This document shows positions 38,201 through 50,059 of a stretch of DNA of 64,000 nt, one piece after another. Numbering within the stretch: the first letter of the stretch is position 1; every line of letters begins with the position of its first letter. This DNA is from Monosporascus cannonballus (taxonomy: Eukaryota; Ascomycota; Sordariomycetes; Xylariales): positions 124,001 to 188,000 of the forward strand of contig QJNS01000055.1 in assembly GCA_004154925.1 (NCBI GenBank), given 5' to 3'. A program made the position numbers and the translations under genes. The notes under the pieces are model-generated. The model searched no databases. It was not told where the DNA came from and worked only from the letters and a program-made list of their open reading frames with translations.

Positions 38201-40976
38201 CTACGAAAAATATAAGATATTTTGCTAGTAATTTCGAAGATCGAATTTATTTTTTTGCAATTAATCTTCCAGATATTTTCTAAAAATCCGTAATTCGTTT
38301 CCGTTAAAGTTATAAATAAGGTAAAATTTCGTCGAGGATCTTTTTTTAAAAGGTATTTCATAATTTTATTCGTTATATTCTGGTAATTTCGTATTAAGTT
38401 TTCTTTTGAAAAACTGCTTATATTTATAATATTATAATAATATATTAGTTAAATTTTTTAACTTTTAAAACTGCTGTTTTAAGTCGTTATTTAATTATTT
38501 TAATTTCGCTTTAATAATAATAACGATACGTTATATTTTTTTTCATATCCGTTTTTTTCTTATATTTTGTCCCTTTGGGTAATAAAGTTTTTATCGTATC
38601 CTTATGCTTATATTTATCGTTATTTCCGATCGAATATTAAAATCTTAATTTCTTTTTTACTTGCTAATAAGATATAAGGTAAACCTTATTAGACTAATCT
38701 CATTATTAATCAAAATTCAGTACTAGCGTATCTATAATAATCCTAAGATTATATTGTAATTTTTAAGTAAAAGAATGTCAAAAATCATTATTTAATATTA
38801 TTTTTAGATAAAAATTTCGAAATAATTAATTTTATTGGTAATCTTTTCGTTATCGTAAACGAATTCCTAATTTTCGATATTCGTCGTTATATAAGGTTTT
38901 AACATATATCTTTATAACAATTTAAGCTTATTAACCATATTCGGTATAATGTAATTTCTGCTCCGAGTTGCGTAATTTACTATTACGATACATTAATACG
39001 TTCCGATTCGTATGTCTAAAGTAATAAGATTATTAACGGCTGTTATTATGGCGTTTAAACCTTTTTTATAATCTTTTTCAATTTTTTGAAGTTTTATTAT
39101 TCTATAACCTTTTTGTAAATAACTTTTTTCTTTTAATTCCTATTCGATTTTATTAAACTTTATCTACATCTTTATATTTAATGTGTTAAGCTGTTATATT
39201 TATCGTTATTGCCGGTATATTATTTTTTAAATTATATAAATTGTTTTCAAGTTTATTATAATTTATTTCCTTATGAAATAAACTTTTTTATATTTACAAT
39301 TATATCTTCTTATATTTTTTTAATTATTGTTTTAAAATTGTTTTATAAATTAACGTATTTCTTTTTTTAATAACTTTTTTTCGTTAGGGATTATAATAAA
39401 TACTTATTAAAAATAAAGATTTATAATAATTACCTGGTAATATTATTTTATTATACGCTGGATTAACTTTTTTTACGTATAATAATTATATTATTAATAT
39501 TAATAAAAAGCGTTTTCTTGTACGTATTTCTGTTTCGTATTAATTTTTTATTTCGGCTAATTAGTAAATATCTTCTAGGACTATAAATCGAAATTCTTAT
39601 AATATATACGGGGAATCCGTGTGTAAATATACTATTTCTTTTTTTTATAATTAAGATATTTTCGTCGTCAACAATATATAGCATATATTTTGTTATATCG
39701 ATTAGGAGTTCCGAGATAAATTTCTTTTGTCTAATTTTGATATTTGCGTAATTGTTTATAATGCTTTTTATTATGTTCGCAATATTTATTAAATTAGCTT
39801 TTTGACTTTTCGTATTCTTTATTAGATTTTTGATTATAAAAAACTTGGTATATATTTAGGCTAAATTATGTTAATAAATTTACGTCCGTTTTTTTCGGTT
39901 TTTTTGGGATTATTCCTTAGGTATAGGTTTTTAATTATTTTAACCGAGTTTTTTAGATGTTTTATATTGTATTATCTTATGTCTTATTTTGTTGTAATTA
40001 TAGCATTTAATTTGCCTTTAATCCCTTTTATAAGTAACTCCTAATTTTATAAGTCCTAGTTCTGTGCCGTAAAAAGTGTTATTACGTCGAAAAATCATAG
40101 TATTAGTTATATATCGGGGTTTATTAATATATTTTCCTTTAATACTTTTAATACGTTAAACCTATTATCGATTATTAATTTTAATTATTTTAATAATATA
40201 ATCCGATAAATAATTAGACCGATTAAAGTTTAAAAAGAATTATATCTTTTAAGCCGTTAAAAATTTAATTATTAGCTAAATTATCATATTATCGTAATTA
40301 AATACGGATTTTTTTATCGTAATTATTGGATTTATATTTTAATCTTTATTTTTTCGTTTATTATTTCGAAAGTTTTTGTTAATATTTATTCGAATTATTC
40401 GTAATTATGATAAATTCGCAATATTTTTAGGTTTCGTTTTTTAATTAATAAAGTAACGTATTTTTTATAATACACTTAAATTAAATAGCCATATTTCGAG
40501 TAAATTATTTGATTATAAAATTAATTTGTATAATAAACGTAATAAATTAAATAGGGAAATACCTAAAGTATGTTCGGTATTAGATTAAAAATAATTATAA
40601 CTTAATCGAAATTCCGTCAAAAAGTTCTGGTTTAGGAAATGTAAGGATTTACTTTAATTTTTTAATAAATTTTAATTAAAAAACTTAACTTATTTAAAAA
40701 GGTTTCCCGGTTTCGGAAGCTTTTTTTTAGATTTTTTATGGGCGGCTTAAAAAACGTTATAAAATTATTGTTCTTTTTTTAAGCTAAAGAATACGTTCAT
40801 TTGTTGCATCCAGATGTCGTAAAACTTTTGCGCGGAAAAAACGGGGTTTTTTCTCGGATTCGATTTAAATGTCCGAGTATTCAGGAATCTGGTAAATGTG
40901 CGGTTCGGGCTGTTTGCTAGTAAATATAATATCGGCGATATTGCTGAAAATTTGACGGTATTATTAAATAAAAACT

Positions 40977-41363
40977 TATAACGTATAACTGTTAAAAGGT
41001 TTAATTAATTATTAAACCTTAATCGTATAAATTTATATTAATTGGAATATCGTCAAAATTTAAATAATAAATGTAATAATCGTATTACGTTTCATATTTC
41101 TAAAAATACCGTAAATAACGATATTATATTATAAGCTAATATTATTTAAATTATAAAAATCAGTATATATATATATATTAATTCTTAATATTATTGCTTA
41201 TTTTTGCTTAACCGTACTTAATGAACTTTTACGAAACGGTTATTTAATACTGATTCATTATATTTAGCAGATTTTTGCTAAGTATTTATTATATAACATA
41301 AGAGGTGGTTCGTATTATTCTTGTTAACCGTTTTCTGAGGCCGGAGCTTATCAGGTCATAATA
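40977..41363 (-). repeat. B-type LTR, middle (387 bp), shared by copies 1 and 2
   Basis: Starts TATAACGTATAAC (mutated TG) and ends GGTCATAATA. Aligns with 47381-47770 along its length. Confidence 0.85.
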
Positions 41364-41989
41364 CGATCTTCTTTTTTCTTAAATCTTATTCTTAAATTTT
41401 TATTTTTTCTGGTAAATATTATCGGTTCGTCACGATATCGGGTTATATTATTAAAATTTATCGTCAGGTTTCCTTTATTATTCGTCGGCAAAACCTGCTT
41501 TTTATTTTTATCGATTTCAGTTTTAAAGTTATCTTATATTTTTTATATTTTTTAAAGCTTAAAAATGTAAAATAATAAAAAAAGTTTTAAGATATAAACT
41601 TTGCTTTAAACGTAAATATTTTTATAATAAAACCGGCTTTTTTTGAAAATATTTATACTAAAATTTAATGATTAAAACGAAAAAGGATTTTCGTAAAAAA
41701 ACAATTTTTGGAATGGCAAAAACGTTATTAACAAAAAATAAATAAGGTTATTACTGGTTTAATCCGTTTTTAAAAACAAAAAACATGTTTTTTTCGCTTA
41801 GAAAAATAAAACAAATATAACGGGAATTATAATCGCTTAAAAAGTTAAAAAAGTAAAAATATTAAAAATAAGTTATTGTCAAAATTTCTATGGCCGTATT
41901 GGTTTTTCCCGCTAGTTCCGTAAATTAATTTAATATCGGTAATACCGATTAATCCGTTAAAAATATTAATTAGGACGCGATTATTTCTG

Positions 41990-42125
41990 GTAATTTTATT
42001 ACTGCTGATAAAAATTCTTTAATAAGCGTTAAACGTTAATACGGTTTTTAGCGAGTTTCTAGGTATTTTCGAAATCCGAGTATTTTTTTACTTAATTAGG
42101 TATTAAGTAAATCCGTTTTGTTTTC
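41990..42125 (-). pseudogene. Chromodomain remnant of element B copy 2
   Basis: Reading the minus strand across a frameshift gives FT-YLIK and KKYSDFENT-KLAKN, the counterpart of KKYPNSENTWEPAKN in element A. This places B among chromoviruses. Confidence 0.6.
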
Positions 42126-42779
42126 GTATATCGAGGATTTTTTTTACGTTATATATCCGTTCGTCCTTTATTTCTATATTATCTTATACTATATATATTT
42201 TAATTAGATTTGTTATTAATTCGAAAAGAAAATATATATAATTAAATAAAGTTTAACTTTTAGCAAAATATTTAATTAATAATTATTTTCTATAATTTTC
42301 CTAATAATTTTATATGGACCAATATATTTAAAATCGAATTGTTTACTAAATCGTTTAATTTAAATATTTTTGATAACTAAAAAAACTATTTCCTCTTTTT
42401 CGAAAATTAAAGTTTTAACCTTTTTTAATTATAATATTTATTAATTTAATTTCGTACGAATTTTAATCCTGTTTTTATTTTTTTTTAATGCAATAATCGT
42501 AATTATTTTAACGTAAAAATTATTTTAACATTAAAAAAATCATTCTTACGAATTTTTTATAAACTTTTAAAATAAAATCAAAATTTGCGTTACTTAATAT
42601 TATTTTAATATTTTCATAATAATTAATATTATAAGCTAATTATACGATTAGTAATCTTTTAACTTAATCGTTTTTTTTATAATTAATGTAATATTGTAAG
42701 TAAAATTGTAAATTTTAGTTTATTTATTTTATTTATTTATTTGTTTACAATATAAAGTGATTTATGGTATAAAATATTA

Positions 42780-43106
42780 TTAAAATTTAAATACGAATAT
42801 TAATCCTTTATTTAAAATGATTTTTATTAATAATTCGTATATATTAAAAATATATTTTAAAAAAATATATATGATTTGTACGGCATTTATGTTTTTATGA
42901 TATGGTAAAAAACATGAAAACTTTATAAATCGGTCGACGATTACGAAGATACTCTCGTAATATATTTTTAAAATTAAATTTTTTAATATAAGAAATTTAA
43001 TAATGAAGTTGAATATAAATAATATAATTGTTTTACAATTAATAATAGCTGTAATTTTTCGTACGGCTTGTGTCGTCGAACCTTTACTTTGGCGTAAATA
43101 TCGCAT
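42780..43106 (-). pseudogene. Integrase core remnant of element B copy 2
   Basis: The longest surviving frame of the B array (108 codons). It reads YYESIFVIVDRFIKFSCFLP, then NINAVQIIYIFLKYIFN and LNKGLIFVFKF. This is the retroviral-type integrase core of Ty3/gypsy elements: the first catalytic Asp is kept in VIVDRF, and the second (SDRG in the family) is Asn in LNKG. Upstream MRYLRQSK corresponds to the zinc-binding HHCC side. Not functional. Confidence 0.8.
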
Positions 43107-46100
43107 TATCGTATAATCTTTTGAACCGTTAAATTTATTTTAAAAAAGAAATATATACGTTAAAGCCGTTGTAGAATTTGGTAGATTTCTGGATATCCGT
43201 ATAATTAATATTTATATATATTTCGTATTAAGTTTTTTTAGTATTTTTCTAGAATTCATATCTTATTTGGTTTTTGATTTTTTGGGAAACTGTTATTATA
43301 TTACTAGGTTTTTTAATATATATTAAAGAGTATTGCCCGAATTATCGTAATTTGTTATAAGCGTAAATATTTGTCCGTAATAGTATCGAATATTTTACGG
43401 CTAATTTTAATTAATTTCTTTTCGAAATTTAGTTATTTGCTTAAGGTATTTATTGTATTATTTTTAAACCTTTTTTGTGAGTAATAACGAAGTCGAAATA
43501 CGCCAATTTTCCCACGTAACAAAATTATTATCCTATAAATTTTTTAATCGTAGTAAATCGGGTAAAATTTTAATAATCCGTATAAACCTTAACCTGGTAC
43601 AAATTTCCTTTTAGGAAATACCTAAATTTTCGGAATGCCATAATAATAATTATAAATTCCATATTTAAAATATCGTAATTAAATTCGGCTCCTTTTAATT
43701 TGTACGAAAAAAATATAAAAAAGTATAATTTACTTTAATTATTCTGTTATCCAATTATTACGTTTAATGCGTAATCCGAAATATCGGTTTTTAGTTTAAC
43801 GGGACGGTTTAAATCGTACATAATTAATACTGGTTCGTTAATAATTTTATTCTTAATATTTTAAAATGTTTTTTTCGTTTCTGGCGTTTATTTAAAAAAA
43901 TTTTTCATAAGGTTCGTTAAAGGTATAGTTATTTTGTTAAAGTTTTAAATAAATTTTCAGTAATAACTAGTAAATCCGAGAAAGGCTTTTATTTTCGTAA
44001 TAATCGTTAACATTTATTATTTTGTAATTATAATTATTTTTTGAAGTTTATTTTAATATATTCTAGAATAATAATATGTTTTAAATACTTTATTTTTTAT
44101 TTGTAAATTGATTTCGTTTTATATTCATTAATAGCTTTGCGTTTTATAACGGTTAAAGGATTTTATAAATATATTTTTGGGCATATTTCTTTATCTTTAA
44201 AAAAATAGAAATGTCGTTAAGATAACAAACGACGAAAATATTAAGATATTTTCGTAATACGTAATTTATTATCTGTTAAAAAATTATTTATACGTTCGTA
44301 AATCCTATTAGTACAATCAAATACTTAATAAATATATATTTCGTTTTAAAATTTGTTTTTTATTCGTATCCTTTTTTAATTTTAATCAAGTTATATTTAT
44401 TTTTAAGACATAATATTATAAATTATTAGGCTTTATAAAATCGGTTTTTTATCTTTTTAATTACAAATAATGGCATTTAATTTTTAATAATAATATTGTT
44501 TAGTTATCGATAATTAACCCTAAGTTATAATTTTTCGGTTTTTTTTCGGTACGAAAAACATAACGTATTCTGCTAGTGATTTTAAAGGTCGAATTTATCT
44601 TTTTTATAACCGATTTTCCAGGTATTTTTTGAAAATGCGTAATTCGTTTCCGCTAAAGTTGTAAATAAGATAAAATTTCGTCGAGAATCCTTTTTTGAAA
44701 ATTATCTTATAGTTTTATTTGCTATATTCTGGTAATTTCGTATCGAATTTCCTTTTAAAAAGGTATTTATATATGTAATATTATAATAATATATTAATTA
44801 GATTTTTTTAAAATTTAGAGCTGTTATTTTAAGTTATTATTTAATTACTTTAGTTTTGGTTTAGTAATAATAATATTATATTATATTTTTCTTTAATATC
44901 CGTTTTTTTAATATTTTATCCTTTTGTGTAATAGAATTTCTATCGTATTTTTATGTTTGCATTCGTCGTTATGTTCGATTAAATATTAAAATCTTAATTC
45001 TTTTTTTTCTGTTAATAAGGTATAAGATAAATTTTATTTGATTAATTCCGTTATTAATCAAAATTTTATACTGGCGTATCCATAGTACTCCTAAGATTAT
45101 ATCGTAATTCCTAAATAAAACGATATCGAAATCCATGATTTAGTATCGTTTTTAAATAAAAGTTTTCAATTAATTAATTTCGCGCGTAAACTTTCCGTTA
45201 TTATAAACGCATTCTTAATTTTTAGCATTTATCGCTATATAGAGTTTTAATTATTATCTCTATAACAATTTAAGCTTATTAACTATATCCGATATAATAT
45301 AATATCCGCTTAAAGTTCCGTAATTTATTATTACAGTATACCAATACGTTTCGATTCGTATATTTAAAATAATAAGGTTATTAACGGTTTTTATCGTTAT
45401 ATTTGAAGTCCTTTTTGGGAGTTTTTTTAATTTTTTGGGGTTTTGCCATTTTGTAATTTTTTATTAATAATTGTTTTCTTTTTATTTTGATTCGAATTTA
45501 TTAAATTTTGTTTATATTTCTGCGTTTAACGTATTAAGTTATTATATTTATCGTTATTACGGGGTATTAGTTTTTCGAATTATATTAATTATTTTCAATT
45601 TTGCTATAAATTTCTTTTATTAAATAAATTATTTTTTTATATTTGCAAATGCATTTTATTATACGTTATCTTAATTATCGTTTTAACGCTTTCTTATAAA
45701 TTAACGTATTTTTAATAGCTTTTTTTTTATAAACGTTTATAATAAATGATAATTAAAAATGGAAATTTGTAATAATCTTTTAATTATATTTTTTTATTTT
45801 ACGCTAAATTAATTTTTTTTCGTTTGATAATTATATTATTAGTAATAACCGAAAACAATCTTTTTGTAAATATTATTTTCTTTCGGATTAGCTTTTTATT
45901 TCGGCCAGTTACTAAATATTTTTTGGGGTTATAAATTCAAGGTATTAATATTATTATTTATCGGTTTTATTATATCTGGTACGGTTAAAAAATTCGAATC
46001 CTTTATAATAAATACGGGTAATCCGTCCGTAAATATATTATTTCCTTTTTTCGTAATCGGGATATTCTCGTCGTTAATAGTATATGGCATGTATTTCGTC

Positions 46101-47380
46101 GTATCGATTAGGGGTTCCGGAACAGATATTTTTTGTCCAATCTTAATATTTACGTAATTATCCTTATAATATTTCTTATTATGGAGGATTTGGTATATAT
46201 TTAAGCTAAATTATATTAATGGATTTGTTTTCGTTTTTTTGATTTTCTCTGGATTATCCTTTAAGTATAGGTTTTTAGTTATTTTAATAGGGTTTTTTAA
46301 ATGTCTTATACCTTGTTATCTTATGTCCCATTTTGATACAATTATAACATTTAATTTGCCGTTAATTTTTCCTGTAAATAATATTTAATTCTATAAGTTT
46401 TAGTTTTATACCGTGAAAAATATTATTACGTTAAGAAGTATTAATATTAATTATATATCAGGATTTATTATTATATTTTCATTTAATGCTTTTGATATGT
46501 TATACATATTATTAATTATTAATTTTAATTATTATAACGATGTAATTCGATAAATAATTAGACTAATTAAACTTAAAAAGCCTTTTTTTATATTTCTGTT
46601 TTAAGCTGACGAAAAACTTAGTTATTAATTTTTTGGTTTTTAATTTAATTTAACTATTAATTAAATTAGCGAATTATCGTAATTAGATACGGATATTTTA
46701 TGGTAATTATTAAATTTATATTTCGGTTTTTGTTTTTTCGTTTATTATTTGAAAAACCTTTATTAATATTTGTTCGAATTATTCGTAATTAATATAAATT
46801 CGCACTATTTTTGGGTTTCGGTTTTTAATTAATAAAATCATATATTTTCTTATAAGCAACCTAAATTAAATAGCCGTATTTTTGATAAATCGTTTAATTA
46901 CGAATTTAATTCATATAATAAGTGTAATAAGTTAAATAAGAAAATACCTAAAGTATATTTGACATTAAGTTAAGAAAAAATATAACTTAATTAAGGTTGT
47001 ATCGAAAACCTCTGGCTTAAAAAATTTAAAAAAAAATTCTGGTTCCTTAGTTAAATTTAATTAAATAATTTGGCTTATTCGAAAAGGTTTTTTAATTTCA
47101 AAAGTTTTTTCTTTTTCCTTAAGTTTCTTATAAATAGCTTGGGGAAATATTATAAGATTATTATTATTATTATTTTAGGTTAGAAATTGCCTTCGTTTAT
47201 AGCATTTAAATATTATAAAACTTCTTTATGAGAAAGCAAGGCTTTTTCTTTTTTTCTTCGGATTTTATTCTAGTGTCCGGGTAATCAAAAATCAGGTAAA
47301 TAGATTATTTAGGCTGCTTGCTGGTAAACATAATATCGGCGATATTGCTCGGAATTTAACGTTATTATTAAATAAAGGTT

Positions 47381-47770
47381 TGTAACGTATAACGGCTAAA
47401 GGGTTTAACCAATTATTAAATCTTAATTATACGGATTTATATTAATAAAAATATCGTAAAAACTTAAATAATAAATATAATAATTATATTATATCTTATA
47501 ATTCAAAAAATATTTTGGGTAACGATATTATATTATAAGCTGAAATTAGTTAAATTATGGTAATAATAAGAATATATATATATATTAATTTTTAATATTA
47601 CTGCTTATTTATATTTAACCGTATTTAATAAATTCTTCTTAAATGGTTGTTTAATATTAATTAATCGTGCTTAGCAAATCTTTACTGAGCACTTATTACG
47701 TAGCCTAAGAGGTGGTCCGTTTTATTCTCGTTAACCATTTCCTGAGGCCGGAGCCTGTCAGGTCGTAACA
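47381..47770 (-). repeat. B-type LTR, right (390 bp)
   Basis: Starts TGTAACGTATAACGGC and ends CAGGTCGTAACA, the best preserved of the three, with both TG and CA termini. The 5-bp flanks of the whole array (TATTT left, TTAAG right) do not match. Confidence 0.88.
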
Positions 47771-48580
47771 TTAAGTTTAAAACTTAACTCAATTCAGCAC
47801 TTGCAATAGCTTATTTAACGTTGTACGAAAAAAACATTTCAATTTTTTTAAATGTTTTATAGTTTTAACTAAATAAATTTTTTAATATTTTAATGAAAAT
47901 ACTACGTATATATATATTTTTAAATCGAAATTCGCAATTTTTTTATAAGGTACAAATAATTAAATAATTATATAACGATTTTTCCGGTACGATTTTGTAA
48001 ATGTTAAGTAGATGTAATACAAGCGGCTTAATGCCTTTTTAATGATACGCATATTCCCTTAACACCTAATAACTCAAGACCGTCGTATGTAGCAGGCTGC
48101 TCCAGTATGATGATTCCACCCGTATACTGCTTATCGAAGCTAGCCCGGACGTTAACGTAAGGCTACAGCGTCGTTGCGGCAAGCACAATATGCCCTCGTT
48201 TTAATAGCGTTAACCGTACGTTAACTATACATCGACCATGTATACCGGCCTTTGGCGCATAACGGCTGGCTCGGCCTGCTGGCGCAGGCCTCGCAAACCG
48301 TCATACGCCACCGGCCGGGGGCTTCGGCCCCCCTTCTGGGGAGTTAAGTTAACGATATGGTTAGCCAGGTCGATGGTTAGCCAGGTTGACGGTCCAGTAC
48401 TTAAGGGGTTTAAGGCTTTTTTGGAAGGGTCCCTAATACACACGGGCTGTATGGTGCGCTTATTTTTACTTTTTTATTTGGGCGAGCCAAGATCCAAATG
48501 CGGAAATGGGTTTTAAGGGAAACGGGATTTTCGACATAATAACTTTCGTTCATTTCGTTTCGCAAACTTATTACGTTAAA
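47771..48580. other. Spacer between B array and GMC pseudogene; no gene recognised
   Basis: AT-rich to about 48010, then moderately GC-rich. Contains a 16-bp tandem duplication ATGGTTAGCCAGGT(C/T)G at 48357-48388 and a GC hairpin at 48317-48332. A 92-codon open frame (48238-48516) resembles nothing I know. May be a piece of another repeat. Confidence 0.5.
48317..48332. repeat. GC hairpin with TTCG tetraloop
   Basis: GGGGGC-TTCG-GCCCCC: a 6-bp stem closing a C(UUCG)G tetraloop if transcribed. No gene assigned around it. Confidence 0.55.
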
Positions 48581-49292
48581 ACGAAGGCATATCGTACGCC
48601 AACTCAACTAATGACAAAGGCGGCGAGTTTGATTGGAAGTATAACTTTACATCCCCAGCCCATCTCGATGGCCGTGTGATTTCCATCCCTGCTGGCCGCT
48701 GTCTCGGTGGGGGTTCGAGCATTAACATGTGTAAGTGAAAAATGTTACTGAAGGCCGGTGTCATCACGCATGTTAACCGAGAGGAAGGCGTATGGTTCCG
48801 TGGAGCCAAAGCCGATTGGGACCACTGGGCCCATGCGGTCGGGGATGAGCAATGGAACTACGAAAACCTACCTCCGTACCTCAGGATGACCGAAGAGTGG
48901 TTTCATTCACGAAATCCCGAACAGCACGGCGAGATGGCAAGCTGAGAATCGAGTCGCCGAGTTCGACAGGACGCAGGTACCCCCTTGCAGAAATGGTTGA
49001 GGAATCTTTCGATGCGATCGGCGTGTCACCACTTCCAGACTACGACTACAATGCAGGAAACAATATCGGCCTGGGCGAACTGAACGAGAATCGCCGCAAC
49101 GGTGATCGTCAGGTCGCCAGCATGGCGTATTCGCTAAAAGGCGTAACTGTACTTACAGACACCTTCGTTAAGTCACTCCTCCTCGACAAAACCGACTCTC
49201 AACGCGCCACAGGAGTTGGGATGGCCAATGGAACGGAGCTCTCCTCGAAGGACGTTATTGTCTCTGCGGGCGCTTATCGTGTAAGTCCTATG

Positions 49293-49662
49293 TGTTACGA
49301 CCCAACCCAAGATCGGCCACGAAAACGGTCGGACCCACAAAAAGAGTCACGTAATTTGGATCTCTCTTGGCATCAAAATCCAAATAAATCCATACAAAAC
49401 CAACCGAATCCAATGGCATTGGATCTGTAATAACGTTAAGATCTAATAAAGATCCAATTAATTTATAAAGATATATACGCTTATTACTTTCATAGTTTAG
49501 ATAACTTCAGCTTGTAATATAATATTGTTACCTAAGGCACTTTTAGCATTACGAAACATAATATATTATAGTATTTATTATTTAAATTCTTACGATACTC
49601 TTATTAACATAAACCCGTCGACTTAAAGTTTAATAATTAATTAAATCTTATAGCTCGTTATA
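49293..49662 (+). repeat. 5' LTR of element A
   Basis: TGTTACGACCCAACCC … CTCGTTATA, 370 bp. The 5' half is less mutated than the 3' half. Shares its last ~150 bp with the other LTRs of the group. Confidence 0.93.
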
Positions 49663-50059
49663 CGTTATAAGCTTTTGTTTAGTAATACCGTTAGATTTTA
49701 AGCAATATTTAACATTATTAAAATGTCGATTAATATTTAGGAAACCCCTATTCAGCAATTTTAGGCTCGAATTTAGGAACTGGAGAAAAAAGTTCGACAA
49801 CTTAGGGTTACGCCACCTGCCTAACCTTTTTTCGCCCGCATAAAGCCGAAAAAGCCAGAACCTTACGATAGAAAAAGCAATTTCTAGACTTTCTTGACTT
49901 AGGCACAAGTTTACCTTTGTTTCTTAAATTTTAATAACTTAACGGATATAATCCTAATAATAGAAATATGTCTAATAAGAAATACAGCTAATTAGTTTAA
50001 ACTTATCATAAGAAATTTTCTGGAAATAAAAAAACAAATAAGGAGGATTTTATCAACGA

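Larger units (their letters stand above)
29135..41363 (-). mobile_element. LTR retrotransposon B, copy 1 (minus), containing element C
   Basis: Bounded by LTRs 29135-29471 and 40977-41363. Removing nested element C and one 5-bp duplication leaves about 6.7 kb, the same as copy 2. Sequence on both sides of C (…TTAAACGTAAATATCC and TTACGATATAACCGGTATT…) is continuous with the uninterrupted counterpart near 41600-41650 of copy 2. A chromodomain-like remnant lies near 35650-35765 (minus). Heavily mutated; no intact gene. Copy 1 shares its right-hand LTR with copy 2. Confidence 0.85.
40977..47770 (-). mobile_element. LTR retrotransposon B, copy 2 (minus), uninterrupted
   Basis: 6794 bp between and including LTRs 40977-41363 and 47381-47770. 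On the minus strand the order from the right LTR is the usual gag-protease-RT-RNaseH-integrase-chromodomain. The integrase remnant at 42780-43106 and the chromodomain remnant at about 41990-42125 show this. All frames are broken by TAA/TAG. Confidence 0.87.

Noticed and set aside
9732..47770. Possible centromere because of the long AT-rich, transposon-packed block
   Set aside because: Composition and nested chromoviruses fit, but 40 kb of RIP-mutated repeats also occurs at many non-centromeric loci; it cannot be decided without CENP-A or contact-map data.
29135..47770. CRISPR-like or satellite array from recurring LTR blocks
   Set aside because: The repeats are 6-7 kb apart and flank retroelement bodies, so they are LTRs.
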